A DNA stretch of 6,133 nt from an uncultured Litoreibacter sp. (GTDB taxonomy: Bacteria > Pseudomonadota > Alphaproteobacteria > Rhodobacterales > Rhodobacteraceae): positions 1-6,133 of the forward strand of contig CALFWN010000162.1 of the NCBI GenBank assembly GCA_937928335.1, given 5' to 3'. The translations under genes and the position numbers were made by a program. Below the pieces are notes generated by a model, which made no database searches, was not told where the DNA came from, and worked only from the letters and a program-made list of their open reading frames with translations. This document shows positions 5,904 to 6,133 of the stretch, in pieces. Every line of letters begins with the position of its first letter. Position 1 is the first letter of the stretch.

Positions 5904-6133
5904 ATGTGCGGGATCGTCGGACTTTTTCTGAAAGACAAATCGCTGGAGCCTAAATTGGGCGACATGCTGACGGACATGCTGGTCACCATGACCGACCGCG
6001 GCCCTGACAGTGCGGGCATCGCAATTTATGGCGGTGAAACAAAGGGTAACGCCAAGCTGACCATTCAGTCAGACACCCCTGAGAGCGATTTCGACAAGCT
6101 CGACACGGCACTTGGCAAGTTGCTCAAGGGCAA
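5904..6133 (+). CDS. mgsA: Class II glutamine amidotransferase-like subunit of N-methylglutamate synthase (partial, N-terminus)
   Basis: Seventy-six codons are visible before the right edge. The protein begins MCGIVGLFLKD, so Cys2 is the N-terminal nucleophile of class II (Ntn) amidotransferases after removal of Met1. 'DRGPDSAGIAIYG' near residues 32-44 is the conserved RGPDSAG block. The ATG at 5904 has GGGAGG nine bases upstream, which makes the start firm. Subunits of this type (also annotated GlxB) belong to the three-part glutamate-synthase-like N-methylglutamate synthase MgsABC, which uses methylamine-derived nitrogen to form N-methylglutamate. The choice of mgsA over asparagine synthetase, GltB or PurF comes from the short GlxB-like N-terminus and the neighbouring dmm and amt genes. 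The rest of the gene, and probably mgsB, mgsC and gmaS, should follow beyond the window. It is transcribed divergently from amt. Confidence 0.78.
   Translation, partial: MCGIVGLFLKDKSLEPKLGDMLTDMLVTMTDRGPDSAGIAIYGGETKGNAKLTIQSDTPESDFDKLDTALGKLLKG

Overview
The window looks like part of the methylated-amine utilisation region of an alphaproteobacterium, most probably a marine Roseobacter-group member of the Rhodobacteraceae. This placement is inferred from GC-rich coding sequence, gene content and gene order, and protein resemblance. No rRNA or other taxonomic marker is present.

Right to left, the layout is as follows. At the right edge, on the plus strand, is the 5' end of a class II glutamine amidotransferase-like gene, best read as mgsA of N-methylglutamate synthase (5904 to the edge). 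A divergent intergenic region of about 200 bases (5700-5903) separates it from everything else, which is on the minus strand. The first minus-strand unit is an Amt-family ammonium transporter with a GTG start (4296-5699), followed 20 bases later by a 57-codon single-membrane-span gene (4102-4275) and a hairpin terminator (about 4058-4085). The second unit starts at 3944. It reads in order: a GcvT-like folate protein (dmmD), a small CxxC/CxxC protein (dmmA), an FMN/[2Fe-2S] reductase (dmmB) and a DUF3445 haem N-demethylase (dmmC). This is the known dmmDABC order of dimethylamine monooxygenase. dmmA/dmmB and dmmB/dmmC overlap by ATGA. dmmC overlaps by GTGA with a gene that runs off the left edge and may be a GNAT acetyltransferase.

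How they fit together: DmmABC would oxidatively demethylate dimethylamine to monomethylamine plus formaldehyde, and DmmD would pass the one-carbon unit to tetrahydrofolate. Monomethylamine would then enter the N-methylglutamate route, of which MgsA is one subunit; the other genes (mgsB, mgsC, gmaS, mgdABCD) would lie outside the window. The Amt protein sits between the two modules. It could recover ammonium released by the pathway or take up methylammonium, a known Amt substrate.

The core system is therefore known. The less explained items are the 57-residue membrane protein paired with Amt, a perfect 11-bp hairpin between dmmD and dmmA that sets the dmmA start, several dyads in the amt/mgsA intergenic region, and the overlapping partial gene downstream of dmmC. 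I see no mobile element, CRISPR array, tRNA or rRNA.
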